Shown: positions 34,743-53,860, numbered from the stretch's first letter. The stretch is DNA of 64,000 nucleotides from Flaccisagitta enflata (GCA_965153355.1 OZ231127.1:60264001-60328000), one strand, 5' to 3'. Made by a program: numbers and translations. The notes: generated by a model not told the origin, from the letters alone.

Positions 34743-35153
34743 TTTCCAAAGGCCAGTGACACATTTACTGGCAACAAATAATCATAACCAGCATACCTCA
34801 ACTCAATAAACTTTAATCATGAAAACCGTTAAGTAAAGTATTTCTTCCTTTTCCGTCATCACGTGGCGAAATCACCAAGGAGATATTCCATATTTGATAA
34901 TCCCTCCTAATGTCGAGTTCTGCTCCGAGACCGTTGAAACGGCGAGAGAGGGAGAGAGAGAGAGATTTTCAGTGGTCTCAGAAGTTTAGAGGAGCACAAT
35001 AACAAAGCCGAGGCAGAATGTGAGAGAGACCAAAAGAGAGATAGAAAGCAGCGGCCGAGGAAAGCGAAACCACGTGGTGGCAACAAAGGGCGGGAATTCT
35101 GGGGAAGGAAAGGAAAGGGAAAAGAGAGGAAAGCGAGGAGAGGCCGAGGAGGA

Positions 35154-35155
<2 letters not shown>

Positions 35156-35242
<87 letters not shown>
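35156..35242 (+). repeat. (GA)n microsatellite
   Basis: A perfect dinucleotide tract followed by GACC/GACA units. Confidence 0.95.
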
Positions 35243-35248
<6 letters not shown>

Positions 35249-35463
35249 CGACCGACAGACAGAGAGGGAGACAGAGAGAAGCATATTTAGGGTGCAACTT
35301 ATCTCAATTTTACTATCGATGGTGAAGCATCATAATTAGGCAGCTCCGCAAAACCTGCGCCCAATTCACAAATAAATGTAACGCGCGGACCGAAACATAC
35401 ACTTAACATGCACTTAACGTTGCGTCTCGTTTTCTTAGAAACTTCAAATACTTTCATCTATGT

Positions 35464-35465
<2 letters not shown>

Positions 35466-35554
<89 letters not shown>
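35466..35554 (+). repeat. (GA)n microsatellite
   Basis: A perfect dinucleotide tract of about 44 units. Confidence 0.95.
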
Positions 35555-35559
<5 letters not shown>

Positions 35560-36239
35560 ACGGCCCGACCTCGCAACCTGTGAGAGATATTAGAGTTTCG
35601 CGGAAGTTTAGAAAGATTAGAAAGAACGCAAAAACAAGAGCGGGAAACTGGGGGAAGAGAATCTTGAGGGGAGGTCCGGCGCGTTTTCGCGATTTGGGGG
35701 GAAGTTAAATGCGAGCGATAAAAGTTAAACGCCTCGACTAAATCTAAGTGGTTAACGCCTACGCCCGCGCCCGCACGCGAGAGCCTCTTCATCTTCAAGT
35801 CCAGAAGGAGAAATCCGAATCTGATCGTTTTCCCCCGGCGAGAAAGAAAAGCCAAGTATGTATACACGTTAAGGAAAACGTACTTCGATCTAGTCTTACT
35901 CATACTAAGAGTCTTAGTCCTTTACAGACCCACAACCACAAGAAAACGAGTTGCGCAACAACCGACTTTCCAAAACCTTGATCTACAACTACCTCCTTCT
36001 TTCTTCTTTCAAACTCTCAACTCAAGTCTTTCTACTAAATGATGGAAGGTGGGGGGGAGGAGAAGTAAAATAAGATTTTGAGGATGAGGAGAAGAAAATT
36101 CAAGAGGTTTTCTTTTTTAAATCAAAGTAGTTTATATTTTTCGAGGAAAAAATATAAATAAAAAAGCGGGGTAAAGAGGTCAGGGGAGGCGATACTCAAA
36201 AATAATAGAAAAAAAAAGCTCAACGCGACCAATACTGAG

Positions 36240-36806
36240 GGTTTTTTGCTATGATTGGCCGAGTATTCGGGCTCCTACGTTGTAAGTGAGGTTTTTTGTC
36301 GCGGCGATTAGTCGACGTGGAAACGATGCTTCGTTCCCATTGGTTCTACTCTCGTCCCGACAACGTAATAGAGCGAACAACTTTCGGCCTTCTACTTCGC
36401 GTCGATTCGAAGCTCCCTTTGAAAAAAATCTAGCGTCACTCTCTCGCCTCTCTCTCTCCTCTCCTCTATCGGCTCCAGCTCCCGCCATTTCAACCATTTC
36501 GCATTTTGCAGCTTAGCTTCGCTCTCTTCAACACACACATTCTCTCCCTCAACGCATAAACGAGAAAGACGCGTGAGACGCGCAATATAACCGCCTCCTC
36601 ATCACATAGAATCAACGCGACGACAAAGCAAATTCTCTTTCGCTGTGTCTAGAAAAGAAGGAACTGTTAACCAACGAAAAAAAATCTCCTATCAAGTCAC
36701 GGAATAATTTATACCCACCGTTATTTATTCGGCATCCAATCAAAGAATACTCAAAAAAACTTTCTCTTATATATCACTCCTTTCCACAATCTCCATCCCG
36801 ACAAAA
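36240..36806 (+). promoter_or_regulatory. candidate promoter and 5' UTR of the prothymosin-like gene
   Basis: The segment is rich in CpG compared with the AT-rich surroundings. It has two reverse CCAAT boxes (ATTGG at 36254-36258 and 36339-36343), 85 bp apart, and pyrimidine-rich sequence (CTCTCTCGCCTCTCTC near 36440) before the coding start. No clear TATA box was seen. The exact transcription start is unknown, so this is an inference from composition and position. Confidence 0.4.
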
Positions 36807-40075
<3,269 letters not shown>

Positions 40076-40129
40076 AGTGACTATTTTCTCGACTAATGAC
40101 AATTTTATCTAGTGTTTACAAAAATTCTC

Positions 40130-40245
40130 TTTATGATCGCTACGCGTGATGCGGGGACCAAATCAGAGCCTGAAGCCAGAATCGGACTCTCATCCGAAGG
40201 TCGCGAGTTCGAATCTAAGATCTTTACTCCGATTCTGGAAAGAGC
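40130..40245 (+). other. tRNA-like/B-box hairpin in the 3' UTR region
   Basis: GAAGGTCGCGAGTTCGAATC (40195-40214) resembles the variable loop and T-arm of a tRNA and matches the RNA polymerase III B box. The preceding CGGACTCTCATCCG resembles an anticodon arm, but its loop is one base short. The T-stem and acceptor stem do not pair. An exact 11-base inverted repeat, CCAGAATCGGA (40176-40186) and TCCGATTCTGG (40228-40238), encloses the box. It may be a tRNA pseudogene or SINE head, or a 3' UTR hairpin. Confidence 0.35.
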
Positions 40246-41880
40246 TGTGAACACCCGCGAGAACGAAGAGTAATGATAACGAAAGTGGAAATAAGGGTTT
40301 TATTTTATATGATATGTCTGGAAAAAACGATGCCATTTAGTTAATCGATTTCAAAAGGGATAGCTGAAGATTAAAGTTTAAGGATGCGGCCATAAGTTTT
40401 TCATTAACTCTTAAAAGCTGTTGGTCATTGCTCTTCAACACGCGTAGACTACGTGCTGTCCCGGCATAATATCCTGTTGATAATGTATGTAACGTTCATG
40501 TTTGTACAGTCAAATCAGAAATTCTGTCCATTAATAACAATCATATTTCCGAACCCTGGAGGTGAACTATTTAATGGGGTGGGGTTGTGGGGAGCAAAAC
40601 GTATTGTTCCAAAATTTATTTTTGGTTTTCTTTTGGTTTTTGTTATGTGATAGCAGGAGAGTAAAGTTGTTTTATATTAAATATGTAAATAGGAATGACA
40701 CGGTGCTTTACATCTTTCAAGGATTTCAACGCAATATTAGAAGAATTCTAGAGAAAACACATTTCTTTTTGACAAGCGTTTGTCCAAGCACTGTAAAAAT
40801 CTTTTATCAGTTTTTTGACTGCAATACCTCATGTAGATTCTATCATTTTATCATTAGACCAATTCATATTTATCTATACTGAGCCCCACTGAAAGAAAAA
40901 CACGAGATTCTCACTTTATTTGAATATACTTATTTCTCCTGAATGAATAAAATATCATTAAACTGGAGATTATTTGATAAAACTGTGCCAAATAAGTTTT
41001 CCCCTTTTCCAGCAGAATTATTTCCCACGTTATGCTTTCAGTTTGACCCGTGTCTCGAGCTCAGTCGGAATGATTTTTTATAAAGAGAGCCTTGAAAATA
41101 GAAGGAAGTGCATTATAGATTAGCAATCCGAAATGATCATTAATCCTTTGATTTACAGTGGCATGGATCATTTCTGGTTAAAACAACCAAGAGAATCCAT
41201 TGAATTCAGAAGTCGTTTTTTCACTCGAAACTATGTAACTGTTTGAATTCAATGAATTTTCGTGGTGACACTTCATCATCCAAAAACTTGAAACAAAAAT
41301 CTCATCAAGCTTGTACGGTCTGGAAGAAGTTCGGAATATATCTTCTCCAGTGTGTTAAGACTTGTGATTTCCTTTTTTTTCATTCTCCATCCCCCATGAT
41401 TTGATCTTGTTTTTTTCTCTTATTCATTTTCTCAACAATCGTTTCGTTGGGTAAAATCGCTTCTTCATCCTCCTCATGTTCCAGTCTTGAAAGCTCTTCT
41501 TTATGCGACAGCATTCGCGAATCTCTATTTTCATCCTACCCTGTTTTCCCCTTCCACCAACTCATTCACAGACACTCATATATCATCATCCTTTCAAGGC
41601 TCGGACGTTTTTTGCTCAGGGAATGTCAAATTCATGCATCGGCTTTAGCTTTGAGAACAAATAAAAAATTGTTTGATTCGGTAAAAAAGGCGCTCGAGAC
41701 ACGCGACATCCAAAGAAATGCATTGGTTCTGGTCAGTGCCATTTAATCCCCCTGTTGGATCAGTGTTTCTTTATTTTTGTGTTGGTTTCATTCACGTTAA
41801 AATGTTTTCTTTCCTTTTTTTAGTTGCTGACAACTTCTTGAGTTTCATAGTTCCATCTTTTGTATGAACCTTCATGTCTG
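40246..41880. other. downstream region of the prothymosin-like gene, no recognised gene
   Basis: AATAAA at 40946-40951 could be a polyadenylation signal. The rest is AT-rich with only short frames, including one at 41447-41746 without recognisable features. Confidence 0.45.
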
Positions 41881-41884
41881 TTTC

Positions 41885-42110
41885 CTATTTTGAAATAGAT
41901 GCGATATGATAATGTTGTTGTTTGTAGTGGCATTTGAAGCTAGGATCGACAGATTTTGAAAATGCTTCGCGGACGAGCCCAACACGCTTACGAGGCCAGG
42001 TGTAGTCAGCGAAATCATCCAGAACCATCAAACTTGATAACCTTTCACATTTCATCAGCAAAAAAGAGTCGCCAGTTCTGAAAAACGATGTAAACAAAAG
42101 TAGCTTAAAG
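41885..42110 (-). other. candidate exon of an unknown gene
   Basis: On the minus strand a consensus acceptor (GTTTTTCAG) precedes about 86 bases reading TGDSFLLMKCERLSS and DDFADYTWPR, which end at a good donor, CCTC/GTAAGC. The peptide is not recognised. A second coding-like stretch at 42352-42567 (minus) has no supported splice partners. These may belong to a neighbouring minus-strand gene or be chance. Confidence 0.25.
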
Positions 42111-42567
42111 TGGTTCCCAGTTGCGCATTTAGTTTTTTTATCGCACATCAATTCCAAAGATACTAGGAGAAGTTCAGATATTTGCGCGAACCTTCATTGA
42201 GATATTTCTTAGGTTCCGGTTTCAAAATAGAAACTCAAAAGAGAAAAACAGTAAAATCTGGAACCTCAAAATTAAGCTGATTTACTGGCAGCTCATGATT
42301 GCTGATGTAAAACTCAACCATAACAAACCTCGTCATGCGTTGATTACAAGCTCAAATGACATTAATCGTGTGTGTTGAGTCATTAGAAATGAAAATTATG
42401 TGCAAAAATCTTAGGAAAGGACATTGTGATGAGGCCGCCAACAAACCGAAGACTAACTCAATACAAATAGCCGCGTAGCACTTGACTGTAAATGGTTTGT
42501 TTTCTTCGCACTTAATCAGAACGTCCTTCGAGTCCAGCCCGAAAAAAGCCAATAATTCTTGAGTCAA

Positions 42568-43981
42568 AATGAAGAGAAATTATCTACTGGTAGTACTGAT
42601 ACTGGAGAGGTAATAATGTTAGGATGTACAAAACAACGCGCTTAACGACTTCAGAGGGCACAGCTTGCTTAGCATCACCATAAACGTACTAATCTCAGCC
42701 ATCGTTGTTCCCAGGACGATTTCAGTAACAGACTCACACTTGGCATTAGAAAAATCGTATTTTCAGAATTGAATTGTTTGAATAGACTGTAGTCGAATCG
42801 TAACTCTAGATGTCTAGACTATGAGAATCAGCTGTTGTTTTAACTTAATGGTACCCCTAACGGCCCATGGGGGGGGGCGCTTAGAGGGGGGGGGAGAATT
42901 TTTTTTTGTAAGAAAAAGTTGGTCTCAATCGATTCAGAATTGTCTGAAACGTACAGAAATCATGCTGACAAAAATTTGATATTTTTGAAGAAATTTTTTT
43001 TTTTTTTTTGCTAAGTCCGTGTTAAGCCTGTTGTCCCCTAGGATTGGAGGGGGCGGGGGACCATTTTTAAAAAACAGTCTCAGTTAGCCATATCTATTTC
43101 TCAGATTCACGTATTAATTTTTACTTTAGTTTAAACCATAAAATTTCATGAGAATCGGGTGAGGCGTTCTCAAGATATCATAACCAATGTTGGACAAAAA
43201 CAGAATTAGACAGTTCACGCGTAAATTGTGGAAAAATAGTAATTGTCCGATATTCAATATTCTCCCCTTAGAGCGTGAAAACCTGAACAAACCAAGCAAA
43301 ATTCATCTTGATTGCCATTCACTAGTTAGAGCCAACAACTGCAGGTTCGTTGCTATTGAAGTAAACACTTTATCTGGAAAATATCAGTTAGTTATTTTAA
43401 GTGAACGTGAGTGGGACAATTAAATTGTGGAAAAATAGTAATTGTCCGAAATTCAAGATTTTATCGTAATTATTCCGTCTTTCAATTTTTTCGCGCGAAT
43501 TTTTTTTGGGCGGTCTTCCTTGTGTAATGGGGGCTTACCCAAGCCCTAATTTGGCTGCTCTCTCACCCCTAGTGAGGATGAAATTGATGTTATTTGCCGT
43601 TCCCTTCAAATTTGTCCAAAATTGCGTTCTTTTCCTTGTTTACTTTCAGGTGCTGAAAAAGTCCAATTTTGAACAGTTAATGTTTCCAGCGAGACAATAT
43701 CAATAAAATATGACCAAACGGGCACAATGAATATCAATGGTCGCCAAAACAACACAATGGGCCCCAAGAAAACGGATAATTAGGAACTGTTACAATTTGT
43801 TACATAGAAATAAAGAGCGAAAGCCCTCCTTGGAGGACTCATTTTATGGTGAAAATAAAATTTCCGCCCATTTTTCCCGGCCTAATTTCGAGCAAGTATA
43901 CCTCCCCCGACATTTAATAGCAACGATACAAATTGCAAGTCCCTCATGTACTGAATTTGCCCTGTTAAACTTGCGTTGGTC
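42568..43981. other. no recognised gene; G-rich tracts and one short direct repeat
   Basis: G runs occur at 42870-42895 and 43050-43065. A 37-base direct repeat beginning AAATTGTGGAAAAATAGTAA lies at about 43223 and 43422. ATTAAA on the minus strand at 43911-43916 may be the polyadenylation signal of the dehydratase gene. Confidence 0.45.
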
Positions 43982-47897
<3,916 letters not shown>

Positions 47898-47934
47898 CTG
47901 ATGGTGAAACAAGTTATGCAAGGATCGCATAGGT

Positions 47935-48050
47935 CAGCGGTACCCGATGCCGTGCTTGGAGTGATCAGCTGATGCAGTGGAGTGAGAGCAGGGCAGCAGC
48001 CCCAAAAGGCCGATGTCCTGTAGGACACAGGGGGGAATTTCCATAAGTCC
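47935..48050 (+). repeat. GGTCAGCGGTACCC dispersed repeat
   Basis: GGTCAGCGGTACCC, GGGCAGCAGCCCC and GTCCTGTAGGACACAGGGGG occur in the same order at 53355-53460, and related parts occur at 57127-57262. It lies just upstream of dehydratase exon A. Confidence 0.65.
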
Positions 48051-48420
48051 TGAGAGGGAATATTTGAGGCCTTTGGGGCAATTTTTAATGATATTCAATG
48101 ACAGTTTTGCATCTTTTCCAATTCATCATCAGTTGACACAAATCAGCCACTCCATGAAAGAATCTGATTTGGCAAAGAAACAACCAACGTCAAACAACCA
48201 AAACAAGCCCATATGCATCGAATAGGAAACAGCCGAAAAGGTCCACACTCGTCCATTAACCACTTTTCAGACACAAAACAGTCCATCATACACACATGAT
48301 ATAGAGACCCATACAAACTCATCTCTAGTCTGCATACAATGCCCCGATACAACGCAAGAAACAAAACAAAACACCCAAACAAATCCTGAAAAAAACGCAA
48401 CTAAACACAGAAACAAAAAG

Positions 48421-49398
48421 AATTCTTCCACCCATGAAACTTGGAACATTATCTATTCAAATGTACGCGGTCTTAAAAGCAAAATAAACAGCATTAATCA
48501 AATCTTGTTAGACCAACAACCACACTTGTTACTTATCACAGAAACACAATTGAGAAGTAACATAGGCATATCTTCCTTCTTTGACGGCTATGAATTTTAT
48601 GGCAGAAAAAGAGAAAGAAAGGTAGGTGGTGGTGTTGCTGCCCTTGTGAGAAATGATGTACGTTCCAACATAGCAGTACACATTCCTCAAAGGACCATAG
48701 AATCATTATGGGTCAGCATAAGAAGAAACAACCAAAGACCCCTAATGATAGGAGTTTACTACGGTAAACAAGAGTCGTGCAGCATAGATGACATAGAAAA
48801 AGAATATCTATTGTTGCAAGAAGAAATACAGGAAATGAAAAACGATGGTGATATTCTTCTCACAATGGATGCCAATGCCAAAATTGGTCTGCTAGGAGAA
48901 AACCCAAGTCGCAATGGAAAAAAATTAATTAAAGTGTTCAATGAAACCGACTTAACAATCATGAATCAAAGCAATAAATGTAAAGGAAAAGTGACCCGAG
49001 CAAACACCAAGAAAGATACAGAAGTGTCTGCCATTGACTTTGTAGTAGCAAGCGACCCCGTTTGTGAATGGATAAAAGAAATGGAAATCGATGAAACGGG
49101 TCTTTTAAAGTTTAAAGGAAAGAACGAATCTGATCATCACACAATTCTGCTTACGGTTGACATTCCACACATCGACAAAAAACAAACGATAAAAAGATGT
49201 GAATGGAACTTAAAAGCAGATGATACTAAATGGGAGCATTTCAAAGACGAAATCCGGAAATGCGAACCAAAAACAAGGAAGATTCTGAATAATACTGAAC
49301 TCAACATGAACGAAAAGTATAAAAAAGTCTATAATCAAATAGAAATAGCGGCAAGAAAATCAATAGGAAAAAGTACATTTAAAGAAAACAAAGTTTGA
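48421..49398 (+). pseudogene. LINE ORF2 part 1: apurinic/apyrimidinic-type endonuclease
   Basis: Open from about 48421, with no upstream ATG needed in frame until the start is known. Motifs: IIYSNVRGLKSK, LLLITETQL (catalytic Glu), GGGVAALVRND, GVYYGKQ, LLTMDANAKIG, SAIDFVVAS and ESDHHTILL (catalytic His). All expected catalytic residues are seen. It ends at an in-frame TGA (49396-49398), after which the same frame continues without a break into the reverse transcriptase. Confidence 0.85.
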
Positions 49399-51608
49399 AC
49401 ATCCAAAGAAATAAGAGCTCTACAAACAGAAAAACGTAATCTAAAAAAAGAAATCCAGCGCGTCAAAAACGACCAAATACAAAAGAGTTCGCTCATAGAT
49501 AAATATAAAATTACCCAAAATTTGATTGCAGAACAAATTTTAACCGAAAAAACTGCATATATAACAAAAACATTAGAGAAAATAATCGCTGACACCAGCA
49601 GGAACTCTTTTTGGCGAATAACAAAAGCCATTTCACGCGATCCCATGACTGAATCACTCGTAGTAAAGGATCCCAATGGCATTCGCCAGTTTCATCCTGA
49701 AGCCATAAAAGAAGCCTCCGCCCAATACTATGAGGGTCTCTATAAGAAAAAAGACGTCAAATATCACCCATATCATGACGAAATAAAAGAAAAGCTTGAA
49801 ATTTACAAAACTGACAAAAGCTATGACGACGCCATCTATAATAAGACGCCAACTCGTCAAGAAATAGTTGATATAATAAATGAAAAAAAGAACAACAAAT
49901 CAGCGCCAGACATTCGTAATGAAATGATAAAACGGCCAGGAAAAGAAATGGTAGATATAATCCACCCACTAATTACGGAAACATGGGACAAAGAATCCGC
50001 AATTGATATTTGGAACAGAGGGTTCATTACCTCGCTTCATAAAGGGAAAGGCGACATAGAGTGCCTCTCTAACCATCGAGGAATAACGACATCTTCCTCT
50101 ATTGGCACCATCATGGATTCCTTGATTGATAGGCGAATTGAATACCTCGTCAAATTTACCTATGCACAAGGCGGGGGCAAGAAACACACCTCGACCTTTG
50201 ACCACTTATTTATATTAAGAGCTGTCATAGACATCAGCATTGCCCAAAAAAAACCAACCTTGTTGACGTTTTATGACGTCAGCAAGGCCTATGACAATGT
50301 TGACAATGAAGACCTAATGGTAACAATGTGGGACAAAGGTTTGAGAGGGAAAGCTTGGCGAATCCTAAACAACTTAAACAGTAACCTGTCAGCAATCGTA
50401 AAAACCCGTTTTGGCCCTTCAAGAGAATTTAAAATGGAAATTGGCGGCAAACAGGGTTCTAGATTGACAGGTCGCATGTTTGCAAAAATGATGGATTTGC
50501 TAGCTGAAGAACTTTCAGAGACTGACCATGGTTTCAAAATCACCGACGACCTAATAATAGCTGTTCTCCTATGGGTTGATGACGTAATTTCCATAGCAGA
50601 AGGTAATTTAAGCCAAAATAGCATACTTGAAGCAATAAATCAATTTGCAGTAAAACATAAGATTAAGTGGGGCAAAGACAAGTGCAAAGTAATGCCAATA
50701 GGTAAATATAGAGAAGAAAAACAAGAATGGAAAGTCGGTGACATGATCATAGATGAAACAGAGGAGTACAAATACCTTGGTGACATCATTTCATATGACG
50801 GAAAAAACACAAAAAATATAAAAGCCAGAAAAGACAAGGCAAATGCGACGACAGCAAATGTCAAAGCCATGGCAGGAAGTCAAGTGTTGAACCGAATTGG
50901 CATAAAAGTCCTCTTAGATTTGCACGACCGGAAAATTGTCCCAGGCCTGCTCAACAACGCAGAGTCCTGGAGTCTGAACAAAGTGAAGAGGACGAAATCG
51001 AGAAAATAGAGGTTCAAACGTTGAAAAATCTTTTCGATTTACCACTTCACACGCCCACTGTAGCCATTTTATACTCCTTTGGCATATTACATACGCGGCA
51101 AAAAATCGAAATCAAAATGCTAACATACTTACACAAAATGGTCCTGAGAAACAATATCGAATGGATGAAGACACTAAGTAAATTAGAATCAATGAACTTA
51201 GGATGGTATAAAAAGATAAAATCCATTCTAGAAAAATATGATCTGCCAACCGACGTTAACGACATATGATCCCATACGATAAATCAATGGAAAAGAAGAG
51301 TCCATTTTGTCATTGAGAACGAATCTCGAGCAAGATTAAATCATGACTGTTATAAGAAGGATGGCGAAAATTTGATAGAAAAAACAAAGACTAAAAGTAT
51401 CATCAACAAAATCACCGACCACGAATATACAAGATCCCCATGTGAAGAGTTTCTCCTGATGACAAAACAAGAAACCAAAACTATTCTCATTGCACGTTTT
51501 GGAATGCTTGTTTGTGGTACTAATTACAAAGGCACCGAGAGTTTACAATGTACTACATGTAACCTTATAGACAATGAAGACCATCGTCTGAACACATGTG
51601 TATTCTAA
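49399..51608 (+). pseudogene. LINE ORF2 part 2: reverse transcriptase and CCHC end
   Basis: The same frame as the endonuclease runs to 51009. Motifs: NNKSAPDIRNEMIKRPG, FITSLHKGKG with NHRGIT, FYDVSKAYDNVD (motif A), GGKQGSRLTG (motif B), LLWVDDVISIA (motif C, WVDD in place of YADD or FMDD), IKWGKDKCKV and EYKYLGDIIS. A frameshift near 50985 leads into the next frame (EIEKIEVQTL through PTDVND). A second in-frame TGA is at 51267-51269, followed by a CTTCNLIDNEDHRLNTC zinc-binding motif. Confidence 0.85.
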
Positions 51609-51987
51609 TGATACTGTTGTACTACGAAATATTATACCAAGAATTGAACAGGTATGGAATACAAGAATCGCCCATGGATCTATTAATACACTGTGATTGT
51701 AATGACCCCAGTGCCTCAATAGGTGTATAAAGATAAAAGTTGTATGAAGCACTGGGGCGTCACTAATACACCCCCATTACCCTCACCCTTACCTTTAACG
51801 TCTAGGATGGATGACACCAATGTTATACTTAAAACCACAAGTATCTTTCGCTTCTATTCTTTCAAATCATTTTACCATCTTTTGTATTTATTACTGAAAT
51901 TATTTATTGTACTTTTGTACCGCTCAAAACATTTTTGTTCACGTGATTAATTCATGTACTTTGAGCAATAAATCAATCAATCAATCT

Positions 51988-52320
51988 CTCTCTCTCTCTC
52001 TCTCCTTCTCTCTATCATGCCTCTGGGGATATTTGCTCTACATTTAGTGAAAAATTTATTCTTCTTTCTGGCGGAAATGTTTCAAAAGTTTCGGCCCCAA
52101 CGATATGAAATTCATGCCTCAAGAAACGCGCGCCGGTTTCCCTTTTAAACGCCACAACTGCCAATTCTACCGGCTCCACCACTTCCATCGACGACACCAA
52201 CATTACCACTTTCACCTCTTCTATTGCTGCCACCAATGTCATTCCTGCCATAAGCACTGCCACAACTGTCAATTCTACCGCTTTCACCACTTGCACCATT
52301 TCCATTGATGCCACCACGGC
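51988..52320. other. (CT)n and CCACC/ATTGCC-rich imperfect repeats, no gene
   Basis: A short (CT)n tract lies at 51985-52015. At 52150-52315 CAACTGTCAATTCTACCG and CACCACTTCCA-type strings recur imperfectly, which explains the His/Cys-rich frame seen there. Confidence 0.5.
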
Positions 52321-52329
52321 CTATACAAC

Positions 52330-52815
52330 CCAGACATATTAAAGGGGTCCGGGACTCAGGGAGTCAGGGGGCCCTGGAGGGCCCTGGAGGGCCCCTTTAT
52401 TGCCATAGAAATGAATAGTCGCAAAAGCGTCCAGATGGTCATCGATACCAGTTGCCCCTACGAGGTTAAATGAATGAGGTGGACAGGCATGATTGAGCCA
52501 GCTCTTGGAAAGCCGCAAAGGTCGAAGAGAGATCGTGTTTCTTCGCCACGTCACGTTGTTCTTTTCTAGGCAGGGATTTGATCCTCAAGGTTGAGATGTG
52601 AGCCTCAATGTCGGGATTTGAGCCTTGAGGTTGGGAGTTGAGCCTCGAGGCTAGGATTTGGACCTTAAGGCTAGGATTTGGGCTTTAAGGCTAGAATTTG
52701 GGCCTCGAGACTAGGGTTTGAGCCTCTAGGCTAGAATGTGAGCATCGAAGGGGGTGGACCGACGGAGAAGGAAAAGGAGAAATTCCTCCTGTGTGAAAGC
52801 ATAGGTCATCGGCCC
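52330..52815 (+). repeat. GGCCCCTGGAGG and GAGCCTCGAGGCTAGGATTTG minisatellite
   Basis: GGGCCCTGGAGGGCCC repeats at 52365-52400 are followed by about nine 20-base units of the GCCTTGAGGTTGGGATTTGA type (52575-52745). The GTGTGAAAGCATAGGTCATC tail is shared with 33700-33730. Confidence 0.75.
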
Positions 52816-53131
52816 CTTCGCGTGTCAAAGTGCCAAAGTGGAAACTTACGCTGACTGCACTGCCCCTGCCCAACGACTCAAGCAGCCGTGTAGTACGCTG
52901 CCTTGTGCTTGCCCTCAAAATAACAATAGCGCGTACATAGCTCCCCACCCCACCCCCCTTCCGATGCACATTGGTACCAGCTTATAATCGAAACGAATTT
53001 CCTCCATTCATTTCCATTCATGGCAGATCTGAAGTCTTACGTAAGCAAATGTGGAATACTTGGAAAAATATGGCCTCGTTTCATAACTCGGTATGCCTGA
53101 CTGTCTCTCTTTCCGTCTGTGCGTATTTGAT

Positions 53132-53185
<54 letters not shown>
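53132..53185 (+). repeat. (CT)n microsatellite
   Basis: A perfect tract. Confidence 0.95.
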
Positions 53186-53187
<2 letters not shown>

Positions 53188-53213
53188 AACCTCAACACAA
53201 GAGTTTTCAGCAT

Positions 53214-53333
53214 TAAGGCCGGATACACGGCTACCCTTGTCGCGTGCGGGTGGGCAGGAGCAGTGCTGGAGGTCACCAGGGCATCTGGGCAGGAGCAGTT
53301 TGCTTAAAAAGCTCAAAAATGCCGAAAAAGTAA
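53214..53333 (+). repeat. CGCGACT repeat, 5' half
   Basis: AAGGCCGGATACACGGCTAC, GTCGCGTGCGGGTGGGCAGG and a second GGGCAGGAGCAG; the 3' hairpin is replaced by the GGTCAGCGGTACCC repeat. Confidence 0.8.
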
Positions 53334-53354
53334 TAGCAGCCCAAAGGCTTAAGA

Positions 53355-53545
53355 GGTCAGCGGTACCCAAGGCCTGCCTGAGTAGTATGTGATTTAGGTT
53401 GAGGGGGAGGAGGGCAGCGGCCCCAAAGGGGACAAAGTCCTGTAGAACAAAGGGGGAATCTGTCCATCCATCCGTCCACCCGTCTGTCCATCCGTCCGTC
53501 CGTCCAACCGTCCGTCCGTCCATCCATCCTTCTGTCTGCCTTCCT
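53355..53545 (+). repeat. GGTCAGCGGTACCC repeat with (CCGT)n array
   Basis: Same modules as 47935-48050 (GTCAGCGGTACCC, GGGCAGCGGCCCC, GTCCTGTAGAACAAAGGGGG), followed by a CCATCCGTCCGTC array. Confidence 0.7.
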
Positions 53546-53669
53546 TCCGTCCAGGATGCACTGTTATTTAAACTCTCATCAAATAACATGGAGAAATTAC
53601 AAAAGGCAGTATATGGACATTGGTACCCGTGTCTTTCTTGAGTTGTTTGAAAATTAAGTTCAGGGAGGA

Positions 53670-53860
53670 GCAAGCCAGGATCTGGGTTTCTGAGGCCAGA
53701 AACTGGGTCTCAAAGACCAATTTCTTGGTCTCAAGAGGTCAGCATTTATGTCTTTGGGGCCAGGACTTGGGTCTCTGAGGCCAGGATTTAGGTCTTTGAG
53801 GCCAGAAACTGGGTCTCAGAGACCAGAATCTGGGTCCCAGAGATCAAGGTCTTGGCAGGC
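53670..53860 (+). repeat. GAGGCCAGGATTTGGGTCTTT minisatellite
   Basis: About seven imperfect units of 22-30 bases based on GAGGCCAGAAACTGGGTCTC. Confidence 0.7.

Larger units (their letters stand above)
48230..51987 (+). mobile_element. LINE (non-LTR) retrotransposon, APE-type, inactive
   Basis: An endonuclease domain is followed by reverse transcriptase, a C-terminal CCHC motif and a 3' tail of (AATC)n repeats after AATAAATCAATC. The tail type and domain order fit the CR1/L2/Jockey-like group. The 5' boundary is uncertain, since similarity is clear only from about 48421. It lies antisense to the dehydratase gene, upstream of its first detected exon. Stops and frameshifts make it inactive. 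Confidence 0.85.

Noticed and set aside
52015-52317. His/Cys-rich frame (plus) and Val/Met-rich frame (minus)
   Set aside because: Imperfect CCACC/ATTGCC repeats explain both; spacing of Cys and His does not form zinc-finger units.
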